From Actinomycetes bacterium (lineage in GTDB: Bacteria; Actinomycetota; Coriobacteriia; Anaerosomatales; JAGXFU01), in the NCBI GenBank assembly GCA_024637115.1, contig JAGXFU010000013.1:62001-126000 (forward strand): a stretch of DNA of 64,000 nt. Reading direction: 5' to 3'. Numbering within the stretch: the stretch's first letter is position 1; the number at the start of each line of letters is the position of its first letter. Shown here one piece after another: positions 31,558-41,013 of this stretch. The position numbers and the translations under genes were made by a program. The notes below the pieces were generated by a model. That model saw only the letters and a list, made by a program, of their open reading frames with translations. It ran no database searches and was not told the origin of the DNA.

Positions 31558-32958
31558 CTAGCCCCTCTCGCGGCACATGCTCGCTACAGCCGAGGCAACG
31601 ATATCGTCTTCGCCATCCTGGAGCGTGCGGGGGTCGATGCACACGGCCCCCTCATTGATGCGCACGACGATGCACGGGTCGCCGAGGCGAAGTTTGCGCT
31701 GGAGGTCTTCTTCGCTGCCGTTACGCGGGGTGACACGCACGACTACGGTCGGGATATCGGCCATGGGAAGGGCGCCACCGCCCGCACGCGCGACATCGTC
31801 GACCACCGCGACCTCATAGGCCTCGTTACACGCATCGCGAACTTTGGATGCGAGGGCCTCGGCACGGGCACGGACCTCCTCGGCAGGCATGGTGAGCATC
31901 CTCAGTGTGGGAATCTCGCGCACGACCCGCTCGGGATCCAAGTATGCCCGCAGGGTGACTTCAAGCGCAGCCAGCGTCATCTTGTCGAGGCGGAGAGCCC
32001 GGGCCATCGGGTGCTGTTTGAGCTTGCGGATGACATCGGCCCGGCCAACGAGGATACCTGCCTGCGGACCGCCCAGGAGTTTGTCTCCCGAGCACGACAC
32101 GAGCGATGCGCCCGCCGCGAGTGATTCGCTCACGGTCGGCTCGTAGGGCAGGCCCCACTTTCGGAGATCAACAAGCACGCCAGACCCCTGGTCCTCAAAG
32201 ACCGGAACCCCGTGACGCGCGCCGAGGTCGACCAGGTCGGCGAGGTTCACTTCCTCGGTGAAGCCCACAACGCGGAAGTTGCTCGAGTGCACCTTGAGCA
32301 GCAGCTTGGTGTCAGCTGTGAGCGCGTTCTCGTAGTCTTTGAGGTGCGTCTTGTTGGTGGTACCGACCTCGACCATTTTGGAGCCGGACTCCGCCATGAT
32401 GTCGGGAATGCGGAACGATCCGCCGATCTCGACAAGCTGGCCACGACTCACAATCGCCTCGCCACCCCGCGCCAGGGCCGAGATACCGAGCATGACGGCA
32501 GCCGCATTGTTGTTCACAGCAAGCGCAGCCTCGGCCCCCGTGAGTTTGCAGATGAGTTCCTCGCAGTGCACGTGACGCGAACCACGATCACCGCTTTCGA
32601 CGTCGTATTCAAGTGTGGAATAGCCGCTCGCAACCTCTGCTACGGCTGCGGCCGCCGCCTCAGAGAGCAGAGAGCGGCCAAGGTTCGTGTGCACGATAAC
32701 GCCCGTTGCGTTGATGACCCGCCGCAAGGAGCGGCGCGACTTCAACTCGACGCGGGTGAGCGCGAGGCCCAGGAGCTCCTCGGTATCCACCTCGTAGTCT
32801 TCGCTGGAAAGAATGCGCGCCCGTGCCCCGTCAACGACGTCACGGATGGCGTCGAGCACGAGCTGACGCGGGTATTCCCGGAGCGCTGCCGCGATCCGCG
32901 GGTGCTTGAGGGCCTCATCGACCTTGGGAAGTGCTCGAAGGCGTGTTTGTGTGTCCAT
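31558..32958 (-). CDS. selA: L-seryl-tRNA(Sec) selenium transferase SelA
   Basis: The 466-residue PLP enzyme converts seryl-tRNA-Sec to selenocysteyl-tRNA-Sec. The PLP lysine is K293 in [14 protein letters not shown]. The N-terminal tRNA-binding domain and the motifs [15 protein letters not shown] and [10 protein letters not shown] are typical. It sits between the YedF-like gene (37 bp upstream) and selB (6 bp downstream) in one operon. Confidence 0.95.
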   Translation of the reverse strand: MDTQTRLRALPKVDEALKHPRIAAALREYPRQLVLDAIRDVVDGARARILSSEDYEVDTEELLGLALTRVELKSRRSLRRVINATGVIVHTNLGRSLLSEAAAAAVAEVASGYSTLEYDVESGDRGSRHVHCEELICKLTGAEAALAVNNNAAAVMLGISALARGGEAIVSRGQLVEIGGSFRIPDIMAESGSKMVEVGTTNKTHLKDYENALTADTKLLLKVHSSNFRVVGFTEEVNLADLVDLGARHGVPVFEDQGSGVLVDLRKWGLPYEPTVSESLAAGASLVSCSGDKLLGGPQAGILVGRADVIRKLKQHPMARALRLDKMTLAALEVTLRAYLDPERVVREIPTLRMLTMPAEEVRARAEALASKVRDACNEAYEVAVVDDVARAGGGALPMADIPTVVVRVTPRNGSEEDLQRKLRLGDPCIVVRINEGAVCIDPRTLQDGEDDIVASAVASMCRERG

Positions 32959-32995
32959 GGGCGCTATTGTACCCGAGCGTGCGCAACGCCTCGCA

Positions 32996-33334
32996 CTAGG
33001 CGATCGTCACAATCTGATCGCTCCCCAGCAACGCCTCAACTGCCTGCGGCATCGTTCCAACGTCGCCCACACGCAGCGAATCAGTCAGGCCGAGGAAATC
33101 GAGACAGGTGCCGCATGCTTTGATCGGCACGCCGGCCTCGGTCAGCAATTGGAGGTCATCGAGAACCTCGGAGCCTTCACATGCCAGGCGAACACCTTCA
33201 TTGACGAGCGTGAGTGCCGCAGGCTTCTCCGGGCTGCGCGCAAGCGAGTAGATCATGTTGCGCATGAGCAGGCGTCCGAGCTCCTCATTGTCTCGGCCGA
33301 GCCTGTCGGTGGTGATAAAGAATCGCTTGCCCAT
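32996..33334 (-). CDS. YedF-like selenium-metabolism protein (DsrE fold)
   Basis: ATG 33334 gives 112 residues starting MGKRFFITTDRLGRDNEELG. It matches the C-terminal DsrE-like domain of YedF proteins linked to selenium use, with the CxxC site ACGTCLDFLGL; the N-terminal TusA-like domain is missing. An upstream Met at 33358 is possible, but the ribosome site AGGAG lies after it. It is positioned between selD and selA and probably handles selenide or persulfide. Confidence 0.82.
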   Translation of the reverse strand: MGKRFFITTDRLGRDNEELGRLLMRNMIYSLARSPEKPAALTLVNEGVRLACEGSEVLDDLQLLTEAGVPIKACGTCLDFLGLTDSLRVGDVGTMPQAVEALLGSDQIVTIA

Positions 33335-33373
33335 TGCCCCGCCTCTCCTGACACTCATCCCGATGCGAAATCA

Positions 33374-34402
33374 CTACCTGACCGTGATACGTCCGGGTTC
33401 TCCGTCTGTGACATGCCCGATCACCGCTGCGCCCTCGCCGCGCTCGGTGAGCGCCGCGAGCAACCGGTCCGCCTTACCGGGATCGACCGACATCAGCAGG
33501 CCGCCGCTCGTTTGAGGATCGGCGAGAACGCCGCGCCATGCATCGTTGACGGACTCCCAGTTCACATGCGGCTCAAGATCCACGATCACATCATCAGTGC
33601 GCCCGGGACGAACTCCCTGACCGCTGTAATCAAGCGCGGCATCCCAAATACGCACATCTTCATGATCGATCGTGGCCGCCACACCACTGCCAGCCATCAT
33701 CTCGTGCAGATGTCCAACCAGTCCGAATCCCGTGATATCCGTGGCGGCGTGGACGCCGATCTCAAGCATCGCCTCTGAGGCTGCTTTGTTGAGGTGCGCC
33801 ATCGACTCGATTACTTCGCGCAGCGTCTCCTCGGTCTCAAGACCGCGCTTGAGCGCCGTATTCAGCACTCCAACGCCCAGGCGCTTGGTCATCACGAGTG
33901 CATCACCCACGCGTGCGCCCACATTGCGCACAACCTGCTCGGGGTCGGCAACCCCCATGACCGACAGGCCGTATTTGGGCTCGTTGTCGTCGATCGTGTG
34001 ACCGCCAACGACCACGCATCCGGCCTGCGCACATACATCAGCCCCGCCGCGCAAGACAGCCGCGACCATGTCGGCGTCCATCGTGCACGGAAATGCGAGC
34101 AGGTTCATAGCGGTGAGCGGTCGGCCACCCATCGCGTATACATCTGAGAGTGAATTCGCCGCGGTGATGCGTCCGAAGTCATACGGGTCATCGACCATGG
34201 GCGTGAAGAAATCGACCGTCAGGAGCAGCGCCTGGTCCCCCATGAGGTAGACCGCCGCATCGTCCGAGGTCTCAAAACCCACCACAAGCCGGTCCGACTC
34301 GATCGGTGAGAGTTCGCTGAGCACTGCCTTGAGGTCCGCCGGACCCCATTTGGCTGCTCAACCGGCTTTGGATGACATCTGAGTAAGGCGTACCGGTTCC
34401 AT
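33374..34402 (-). CDS. selD: Selenide, water dikinase SelD, a selenocysteine-containing selenoprotein
   Basis: The open frame ending at 33374 starts in mid-domain, but upstream in the same frame an ATG at 34402 reads MEPVRLTQMSSKAGUAAKW and then GPADLKAVLSEL, through a TGA at 34360-34358 (residue 15, U). SelD proteins carry Cys or Sec at exactly this site, followed by the essential Lys (K18 here), and the preceding RLTQ is the usual N-terminal motif. The full product is 342 residues, normal length; without the read-through, the N-terminal catalytic loop is lost. A hairpin follows the TGA. The enzyme makes selenophosphate from selenide and ATP and heads the selD-yedF-selA-selB operon. Confidence 0.92.
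34331..34347 (-). promoter_or_regulatory. SECIS-like hairpin in selD
   Basis: Minus strand GGGGTCC-GGC-GGACCTC forms a 7-bp stem (one G-U) with a 3-nt loop, beginning 10 nt after the TGA at 34360-34358. Flanking GCC and GGC can extend it. Bacterial SECIS elements lie immediately 3' of the Sec codon inside the gene, as here. Confidence 0.6.
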
Positions 34403-34459
34403 CCGCGAGTCCCGTGATCGTGGCTCCGCCCTCCGCGGATGCCCGTGACCTCAGTATCG

Positions 34460-34488
34460 CTTATACAAGCAATAAGTGAAAGTCCGAA
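34460..34488 (-). promoter_or_regulatory. Probable promoter of the selD operon
   Basis: Minus-strand TTCGGA (34488-34483), 17-nt spacer, TATAAG (34465-34460), 58 bp before the selD start. The gap 34403-34523 to the EAL gene stop contains nothing else I can identify. Confidence 0.4.
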
Positions 34489-34523
34489 CGATGTCTGCCG
34501 AGGAACCCTGTTCGCGCAGTGCC

Positions 34524-35888
34524 CTAAAGGTCCTTGAGACCCTCAAAGTCGCTATCAGCAGGGAATGGTTCAACCGGAACGGTGAACAGGAAGCCCTGAG
34601 CGTAGCGCACACCTATCTCGCGCAACGTGGCCAACTCCTCTGTCGTTTCGATGCCCTCCGCGATCAAGTTCACACCCATTCGATCGGCGAACGTCACCAA
34701 GCTCGCAATGAGCGATGCGCGAACGTCATCAGTGTCACAATCCCTCACGAGAGACAGATCGACCTTGAGCCACTCAGGGTGAACCTCAGCCAGGCATTGC
34801 AGGGAGCCGTATCCCGCACCTGCATCATCGACTGCGATCTTGAAGCCGAGCGCGCGCACGTACTCGAGCGTGGATCGAAACGACACAAAGTCGGCGATTG
34901 CCGAGCGCTCCGTGATTTCCAGGACAATGCGATCGGGCGTGATCGTGGATTGCGCGAGCAGCGTCGTGGTCATGATCTCACGCAACTCGGGATCGGCGAC
35001 CGCTTCGGGTTCGATGTTGATGAAGAGCAGACGGCCATCAGGTATCGAAGCTGCTGCTTCTATGGCCTTCTTTCGACACAGCCGCTCGAGCTTGAGCACA
35101 AGGTCGGCGTCATAGGCGACCTTGAAGAGCTTGTCGGGTCGCTCGAACTCACTGTCCACGGGCCCACGGGACAACGCCTCGTATCCCACGACGCTCATGT
35201 CCTGAAGATCAAAGATCGGATGCACGAGTGTCCGAACTTGCTCCTGGGCAATGATTTCTCGCAAGGCGGTCTTACGCTGCTCTGCATCGAGTTCCTCACG
35301 AGAGGTGGAGTCCGCGAGAGCCTCCTCGAGCCCATGATGAACCAGGCGCTCAAGGCGCACGTTTTCTTCGAACTGGATGGTAGAGGCGCCAACATAGCAG
35401 CCGAACTTCTTGAACAGAGCGGGTTCCATGATATCCACAAGGCGCTCTCTCACCGAACTCTGCACCTTCTGCACGATCATCTGCCGCGCATCGGTATCGA
35501 TCTTGACCGAGTTCCTGGGCGGAGAGAGGACCACAACGAAGGAATTCCCTGAAATCATCAGCTCGGCGATGATGTCTGAGTCGCGCAACACGGTACCGGC
35601 AATGTTTTCAAGCGAACGCGCGACCTCGCGCATGACATCGTCAAAGACCTTCCAGCCGTAAATCTCCTCTATCTTGGAGTAGCGCACGACATTCAGGCAC
35701 AGAAGAGAGACCTCGCCGCGCTCCTCAAGCAACATGCGGATGCGCGGGAACAGGAGTGGCGTGGTTGGCAGACCGGTCACGGCATCAAAGAGCAACTCCC
35801 GAATCTCGGGGTGCGCGTCAATCACGTCATTGAACTCGAGCCATGACTCAAGAAGATAATCGTGGGATTCCGACTCTTGCTCGCTCAT
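34524..35888 (-). CDS. EAL-domain c-di-GMP phosphodiesterase with degenerate GGDEF
   Basis: The 454-residue protein has a GGDEF-like domain (about 35-175) whose active site reads SGNSF instead of GGDEF, so no cyclase activity is expected. The EAL domain has the EAL motif at 237-239, N291, E324 and E327 (EITER), D354-D355, the Lys in WLKVDLSLV and AEGIET. Loop 6 reads DDAGAGYGS against the usual DDFGTGYSS. The main metal and catalytic residues are present, so c-di-GMP hydrolysis is likely. No signal peptide or membrane helix is seen. Confidence 0.88.
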   Translation of the reverse strand: MSEQESESHDYLLESWLEFNDVIDAHPEIRELLFDAVTGLPTTPLLFPRIRMLLEERGEVSLLCLNVVRYSKIEEIYGWKVFDDVMREVARSLENIAGTVLRDSDIIAELMISGNSFVVVLSPPRNSVKIDTDARQMIVQKVQSSVRERLVDIMEPALFKKFGCYVGASTIQFEENVRLERLVHHGLEEALADSTSREELDAEQRKTALREIIAQEQVRTLVHPIFDLQDMSVVGYEALSRGPVDSEFERPDKLFKVAYDADLVLKLERLCRKKAIEAAASIPDGRLLFINIEPEAVADPELREIMTTTLLAQSTITPDRIVLEITERSAIADFVSFRSTLEYVRALGFKIAVDDAGAGYGSLQCLAEVHPEWLKVDLSLVRDCDTDDVRASLIASLVTFADRMGVNLIAEGIETTEELATLREIGVRYAQGFLFTVPVEPFPADSDFEGLKDL

Positions 35889-35983
35889 GCATCACTCCCT
35901 CATCTTGCACGTCTGGTGCGAGTCTACCATCGCAGAATCTAGCATCACAGACTGTAGGCGACCGTGCAGCAGCACGCAGATTC

Positions 35984-38017
35984 CTACTCGTAGGCCAATC
36001 TCAGGGTGGCAGTGCCGTTGGGATCCAGTGGAACACCGAACTCCGTTCCCCCCACCACCACAGGAGACCCTCCCCGAACATCTGCGATCGTGGCGAGCTG
36101 ACGATCGGTGGACACGTTCGCAGTAACCTTTGCGGAAGCATGATTCAGGAGTACGAGCACATCATCTTCTTCGCCCTGGAACAGCGCGACCTCTACCTCG
36201 GGTACGTCGCAGGTAACAGGGGCACCACAGCCGGCTGCACTCGCAGCTGCGCCGTACACCGCACGAAGCATGTCGGTCACAGCCACAGGCGCAGCCCACG
36301 GGTCACCTTGCGCGAGTGCTCGCTCGATTGGGAATGCTACGAAGATCGCACGGCCCTGGCCAAGTTGATTCACCGTGAGAAGCGGGCTGCCTTTGGCGTC
36401 TGTCGCAACTACGGTGGCTCCACCGTGTCCGAGCAACGCGTAGTTCGGAGTCTCCATCGTTGCGTCGAATGATCGAAGCGATCCGAGCACGTCGGCCTGG
36501 GCAACGCGACACGTCACGCTCTCGCGTCCGCCGCCGTCGCCAAGGAACTCTACCCCGAACAGGTCGCGCACAGCATGATGCGCATCTCCGCCGCCGTACG
36601 ACAGCACGATCGAGCCACCGCCCTGAACGAACTCCGCAAGCCGCTCCCAGGTCTCCTCGGCAAGTCGGAACGCGGAGGGGACGATGAGTACCGAGTAGGC
36701 ACCAAAGTCGTCGGTCTCGCGGGCAATAGTCACAGGCACATGCGCCTGCTTGGCGCCGATATACGCCTGCAAGCACGCGCGCGGGTCGTAGAGACCGGCG
36801 AGGTTGGGCAACGGCAGATAACGTTCGGAAGGAATCATCACGGCGGTTCGCTCTTGGATAAGCGAGTAGCGGCGCAGGTCGATCCGGGCAGCGACTCGAG
36901 CAAACGCCACAACCTCGTCGAATGCCGGCTTTGGCTCACCGTTGACATCATTGATGCCTACAAGGACCTCGAACGGATCGCGGAAGTACGGCTCACGGCG
37001 CTCAGTGTCGAGATCGCGGAAGCGGCGAAGCATCGCACCCGCAGCGCGATTGATGAACGCTGAGTACAGGCTGGTGCGAACGTGAGCGGCCTCCTCGGCA
37101 GCGGAGTACTCAAGTGCGAACACGCCCATGTCATCCGCTAGGACCGGCAGGTCCCGTGCGGCTGAGCGCAGCAGGAACGAATCGAGATACGTAGAGGGAC
37201 CAAAGGATATCGGACCCTCCGCGGCATATGCGCGATACGGCGCGGTACTGTGGCTGACCGCAAACTCACACGTGTCGATTGCAGCACGCGGATCAACGCC
37301 GGTGTGTCGATAGAGCGTCTCGGGGTCGACCGAGACGATGACCGGGCGCTCGGTGTCGACCTCGCGCACGGCCTCGCGCATGACGGAGACCCAGTCCTCA
37401 AGTTCAGCCGCGCTCCCGAATCCCGTGCAGAACGCTTCATTGGCAAGATCCCAGGCAAAGATCGATGAATCCGTCCGGAAGCGACTGACGATCTTCTGAA
37501 TGAGAGCGACCTCGCGCTGGATCAGGTAACTATCCGTGTGCGGATTGCGCTTCTTGCCCCACGGGACATCCATGAGCTCGGAGAGGCGGTCATCGGCAAA
37601 GAAGCAGACGATGACCTGCAACTTGTTCGCTCGAGCCGCATCGATGACATCCTGGAGTCGATCGAGGGCGTCCTCGCTGTACTGACCGACCTGGGGCTCG
37701 AGCATCTTCCATGAGACAAACAGGCGAACGATGGTGAAGCGCGCCTCAGCGATGCGTTCGAAATTCTCAGAGACATCCGAGGCATACCAGTCGTCCCAAC
37801 TCTGAGTCTCAGCATCGAGCGGGTAGTAGTTCACACCGATTGGAAACAGCGCGTTGCGGCGCGGCACCTTACCTTGCGGCGTGGGCTCACCGGTAACTCT
37901 GGGTGCCTTTACGGTCGTGGCTGGCGTGGGCTCATCCTTCTGCGCGCTCTTGCGCGGCGCGACCGAACGCTCCGCGCGCTCCTTGCGACGATCCTGAGAA
38001 CCTCTGCGGGTCGGCAT
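35984..38017 (-). CDS. Glycoside-hydrolase-like protein (GH5/GH42-type fold)
   Basis: The 677-residue protein has a basic, disordered N-terminal tail (about 55 residues), then a TIM-barrel domain beginning FPIGVNYYPLDAE. The acid/base motif AWDLANEAF is present. At the position where such enzymes carry the nucleophile Glu (usually PVxxxExG) the sequence is LPVLADDMGVF, so Asp replaces Glu. A glutamine-amidotransferase-like domain (VLIVPSAFRLAEETWERLAEFVQGGGSIVLSYGGG) and a C-terminal beta domain follow, as in GH42. No secretion signal is seen. It starts 2 bp after the TPR gene. Activity is uncertain. Confidence 0.7.
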   Translation of the reverse strand: MPTRRGSQDRRKERAERSVAPRKSAQKDEPTPATTVKAPRVTGEPTPQGKVPRRNALFPIGVNYYPLDAETQSWDDWYASDVSENFERIAEARFTIVRLFVSWKMLEPQVGQYSEDALDRLQDVIDAARANKLQVIVCFFADDRLSELMDVPWGKKRNPHTDSYLIQREVALIQKIVSRFRTDSSIFAWDLANEAFCTGFGSAAELEDWVSVMREAVREVDTERPVIVSVDPETLYRHTGVDPRAAIDTCEFAVSHSTAPYRAYAAEGPISFGPSTYLDSFLLRSAARDLPVLADDMGVFALEYSAAEEAAHVRTSLYSAFINRAAGAMLRRFRDLDTERREPYFRDPFEVLVGINDVNGEPKPAFDEVVAFARVAARIDLRRYSLIQERTAVMIPSERYLPLPNLAGLYDPRACLQAYIGAKQAHVPVTIARETDDFGAYSVLIVPSAFRLAEETWERLAEFVQGGGSIVLSYGGGDAHHAVRDLFGVEFLGDGGGRESVTCRVAQADVLGSLRSFDATMETPNYALLGHGGATVVATDAKGSPLLTVNQLGQGRAIFVAFPIERALAQGDPWAAPVAVTDMLRAVYGAAASAAGCGAPVTCDVPEVEVALFQGEEDDVLVLLNHASAKVTANVSTDRQLATIADVRGGSPVVVGGTEFGVPLDPNGTATLRLAYE

Positions 38018-38019
38018 CC

Positions 38020-39183
38020 CTACGACCTCCCCTCAGCGTACTCATCGTAGAGCTGCCAGAAGAGGCCCTGGTGACGCGTGTCGTGATACGCGGCACGTCT
38101 GATCTCCCACATCGATTCGGCGTAGCGTCCCTCGGTGAGGAGCACCATCGCGAGCCCAAACCGTGCGCGAACGCACGTCGGGTCGAGTGAGATGGCGGTG
38201 CGGTAAGCGTCAGCCGCCTGCGAGTAGCGCTGCAGGCCCAGAAGTGACTCGGCATAGAGCACGTGTGGCATAGGATGACCGGAGACCGTCTTGGCAAGCG
38301 CCGAGAATACCCGGGCGGCGTTTCGATTGAGCCCCGGACGTTTTGAGAAGGCAACACCGAGGGTGTAGACCGCAGTGGGCGTGCGGGTTGAGATCGTGAG
38401 CGCACGAAGCGCACACGCCATCGCCTCGTTGACCGCTTCTTGCTTGAGGTACAGATATGCAGACAGGCCGAGCGCCTCCGGGTCGTCGGGATTGTCCTCC
38501 AGGACTCCCCTGATGAGTTCGGCGGCCGCGAAGTAGTCATCTTCGAAGGCGAGCGCGCCTGCTGCGGTGATCATCGCATCACGTTCGTGCGGAACGTCTG
38601 CGGGATCGGGCGCCGGATTGCCGTCATCGACCACACCCGCAAGCTCGAAGAACAGATCGTCTTGGGTGGGGTCGAGTTCTCCTGCCTTGCGAATTCCGGG
38701 CAACGCGGTACTCATGCCTTCTTTCTTGAGGGCGGCCACCGCAAGGTTGTACATCGCACGCGCTTCAGCGGGGTCCAGCTCCAGGGCGGCTCGCCATGCG
38801 TCGATCGCTTCATCATCGAACGCCGCTGCCGCGAAGGCCTCACCCAGCTGAACATGCGCAGTCACAAGATCGGGTTCGACCTCGGCAAGCTCGTGCCAGA
38901 CCAGGATCGACTGATCCCACATTCCGCCGCGACGGTCATATCCGAGCCCGAGGGCCAGATACGCGGGAGAACAATCCGGGTCAATCTCAATAGCCCTGCT
39001 CGCAGAGTTGATCGCCTCGTCATAGAAGTCCCCGTAAAGCATGAGGTCGGCGAGGAGACAGTGGACAAGCGGGTCTCGCTCATTGTTCGCGAGCGCTTGA
39101 TAGCACGCCTCAACCGCGGGTTGGATGTGATTCTGACGCGCCAGGCCTTCGGCGAGCGCAAGCTGCTGTGATCGAGGAGCCAT
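38020..39183 (-). CDS. Cytoplasmic TPR protein
   Basis: The 387-residue protein is a run of TPR units (for example RQNHIQPAVEACYQALANNERDP and SFYDEAINSASRAIEIDPDCSPAYLALGLGYDRRG-like repeats). No signal peptide, membrane helix or catalytic motif is visible. It is the middle gene of a tight operon, 5 bp after the corrinoid-binding protein gene and 2 bp before the glycosidase-like gene. It may bring the two partners together; this is inference. Confidence 0.83.
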   Translation of the reverse strand: MAPRSQQLALAEGLARQNHIQPAVEACYQALANNERDPLVHCLLADLMLYGDFYDEAINSASRAIEIDPDCSPAYLALGLGYDRRGGMWDQSILVWHELAEVEPDLVTAHVQLGEAFAAAAFDDEAIDAWRAALELDPAEARAMYNLAVAALKKEGMSTALPGIRKAGELDPTQDDLFFELAGVVDDGNPAPDPADVPHERDAMITAAGALAFEDDYFAAAELIRGVLEDNPDDPEALGLSAYLYLKQEAVNEAMACALRALTISTRTPTAVYTLGVAFSKRPGLNRNAARVFSALAKTVSGHPMPHVLYAESLLGLQRYSQAADAYRTAISLDPTCVRARFGLAMVLLTEGRYAESMWEIRRAAYHDTRHQGLFWQLYDEYAEGRS

Positions 39184-39188
39184 GATCG

Positions 39189-39845
39189 CTACGCCCCCCC
39201 GGCAAGTTTGTCTCGTGAGATCTTGTCGATGATTCGCAGCGCGCTCTCTGCCCCTCGAACAACACCGTTCGCCCCGACCTTCTTGGCCAACTCAAGATCG
39301 GCCACAAAAGGACCGCCCGAAACGAGCAGAAGCACATTGTCGCGCTCCTCGGTCACGAGCATTTCACGCACACGCGCCACGTTCTTGGCCGTGCCGACCA
39401 TGCTTGCACAGACCACGAGCAGCCTCGCTCCGGTCTCCTCAAGTCGATCGAGGAAGTCAGCGGGGCGTACGTCCACACCCAGATCAACCACGCGGTAGCC
39501 CGCCTCTTTCAGTGCTGCGCCGATGATGTTCTTGTCAACGCTGTGATAGTCGCGATGCATCGAGCCAATGAGTACGGTGACCCCGGTATCCTGCGCAGCG
39601 GCAGGCGGGGTAACGAAACTGCCGATCTGCTCAGCGACCACGGCCGCCTGTGTGAATGTGTACTCGTCGATCGCTCCAGAAGCCCAGGCGCCCCCGAGAA
39701 GCGACATTGCCGGGGCGAACAGCGAGTCAAAGAGTTGCGCTTGGTTCGTACCCGCTGACTTCGCACCTTCGATCACCGAGATTGCGGAGGCGGGATCCTC
39801 GCTCACGAACGCCTGGTATAACCGTGCTGCAGCATCGTCAGCCAT
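39189..39845 (-). CDS. Corrinoid (B12)-binding protein, methyltransferase-type
   Basis: The 218-residue protein has a helical cap domain (residues 1-85) and a Rossmann-like B12-binding domain. The base-off cobalamin motif DxHxxG-K-N appears as DYHSVDKNII, so the Asp and lower-ligand His are kept but the Gly is Asp. VVCASMVGTAKN and SGGPFVAD match the SxL and GG motifs loosely. It resembles corrinoid proteins of methyltransferases and B12-type regulators. Neither a methyltransferase nor DNA-binding domain is nearby, so its partner is unclear. Confidence 0.8.
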   Translation of the reverse strand: MADDAAARLYQAFVSEDPASAISVIEGAKSAGTNQAQLFDSLFAPAMSLLGGAWASGAIDEYTFTQAAVVAEQIGSFVTPPAAAQDTGVTVLIGSMHRDYHSVDKNIIGAALKEAGYRVVDLGVDVRPADFLDRLEETGARLLVVCASMVGTAKNVARVREMLVTEERDNVLLLVSGGPFVADLELAKKVGANGVVRGAESALRIIDKISRDKLAGGA

Positions 39846-39975
39846 GAATCCCGCCTCCTCTCATACGCTTGTGCCCGCGCATTTCATCGCGCGGCATACT
39901 ATGTCGTGTAAGTATCGCAGAGCCACGCGTGTCCGTGTACGTCGTACCCACTGGCACGGTGCCCCGTGTTATACC

Positions 39976-40062
39976 TGGTAGCGGTGGTGGGAGTCGAACC
40001 CACACGGCCCGAGGGCCAGAGGATTTTAAGTCCTCCTCCTGTACCAATTCGGATACACCGCC
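39976..40062 (-). tRNA. tRNA-Leu (anticodon TAA)
   Basis: The minus strand gives an 87-nt tRNA with encoded CCA: acceptor GGCGGTG/CACCGCT (first pair G-U), anticodon loop CTTAAAA with TAA, a long variable arm (GGCCCTCGGGCC region) typical of class II leucine tRNAs, and T-arm GTGGG-TTCGACT-CCCAC. It lies between ppx and the corrinoid-protein operon. Confidence 0.93.
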
Positions 40063-40077
40063 GCATTGCTTGACTCC

Positions 40078-41013
40078 TCACGCCGCAGCGAAGGCATCAA
40101 GCAGTATTCCGTACAGTATGTCGTGCTCGCTCACCACGGTCGAATCCAAACCTGCGAGCGCGAGTGTCACTTCGAGGATCAAAGCCCCTGCAACGATCAC
40201 TCCTGCCCTATCCGGATGAAGACCCGGCACTCCTCGCCGTTCGGCGAGTGTCATGGCCGCCAGACGCTCGAGAAGATCGGAGATATCGGAGCCGGGCAGT
40301 ACCTGCCCGTGCACCAGTTCCGAATCATAGCGCTCAAGCCCAAGCGTGATTGCAGCAAGTGATGTCGCCGTGCCGGCAACAGAGAGTACGGTGTGCGGCC
40401 TCGTCTCTAGTCCATCAAAGAAGGGTCGTAGAGCGGCAACAACGAACTCCCGTGCCCGCTCAAGATCGATCACGGAAACAACCTCATCGCCAAAGAATAG
40501 CTCAGTGACACGACGTGAACCGACATCAACCGACCTCGAAGCAACGATATGCGATTCTCCGTCGGCGATGGCCCCGACAATAAGCTCAGTGGAGCCGCCC
40601 CCGATATCATCGACCAGCACGCTTCCGCTGGCTGCGCCGAACGCCGCCCCCGCAAACGTCAGCTGTGCCTCGCGCGATCCGCTGATGATGACGGGACGTA
40701 CGCCTGCCTGCTCGAGCATGCGAAGAAAGTGTTCGGAGTTGGCCGCATCGCGCGATGCCGATGTCGCGACTGCGGACACCGATTCGACTTCAAGCTCCGC
40801 GATTCGGCGTGAATAGTCCGCAATCACAGTGCGCACGCGAAGCATCGCCGACTCGGAGAGCGAATCCGCCGTCGCCAGACCCTCTCCCAGATGCGTGATG
40901 TCAGTGCTGCGCTCCACCTCGGCAATCGAGTGCGATTCCACATCAGCTATGAGAAGCCGGGTAGTCACCGTCCCGATATCAATCGCGGCAAGCCGTCTCG
41001 GTCCATGCGTCAT
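40078..41013 (-). CDS. ppx: Ppx/GppA-family exopolyphosphatase or pppGpp phosphatase
   Basis: The 311-residue protein has the ASKHA phosphate loops AIDIGTVTTRLLIAD and VDDIGGGSTELIVG, the catalytic Glu region near SREAQLTFAGAA and GTATSLAAI. It corresponds to the short two-domain Actinobacterial form. It overlaps the DUF501 gene by 4 bp and belongs to the divIC-DUF501-ppx set found beside eno in Actinobacteria. Confidence 0.88.
   Translation of the reverse strand: MTHGPRRLAAIDIGTVTTRLLIADVESHSIAEVERSTDITHLGEGLATADSLSESAMLRVRTVIADYSRRIAELEVESVSAVATSASRDAANSEHFLRMLEQAGVRPVIISGSREAQLTFAGAAFGAASGSVLVDDIGGGSTELIVGAIADGESHIVASRSVDVGSRRVTELFFGDEVVSVIDLERAREFVVAALRPFFDGLETRPHTVLSVAGTATSLAAITLGLERYDSELVHGQVLPGSDISDLLERLAAMTLAERRGVPGLHPDRAGVIVAGALILEVTLALAGLDSTVVSEHDILYGILLDAFAAA

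Noticed and set aside
33374-34324. SelD annotated as a 316-residue protein starting at 34324
   Set aside because: This start removes the catalytic Sec/Cys and Lys loop; the read-through frame from 34402 restores the full family length.
34476-35552. 358-codon plus-strand ORF
   Set aside because: Antisense of the EAL protein, whose catalytic residues are clear.
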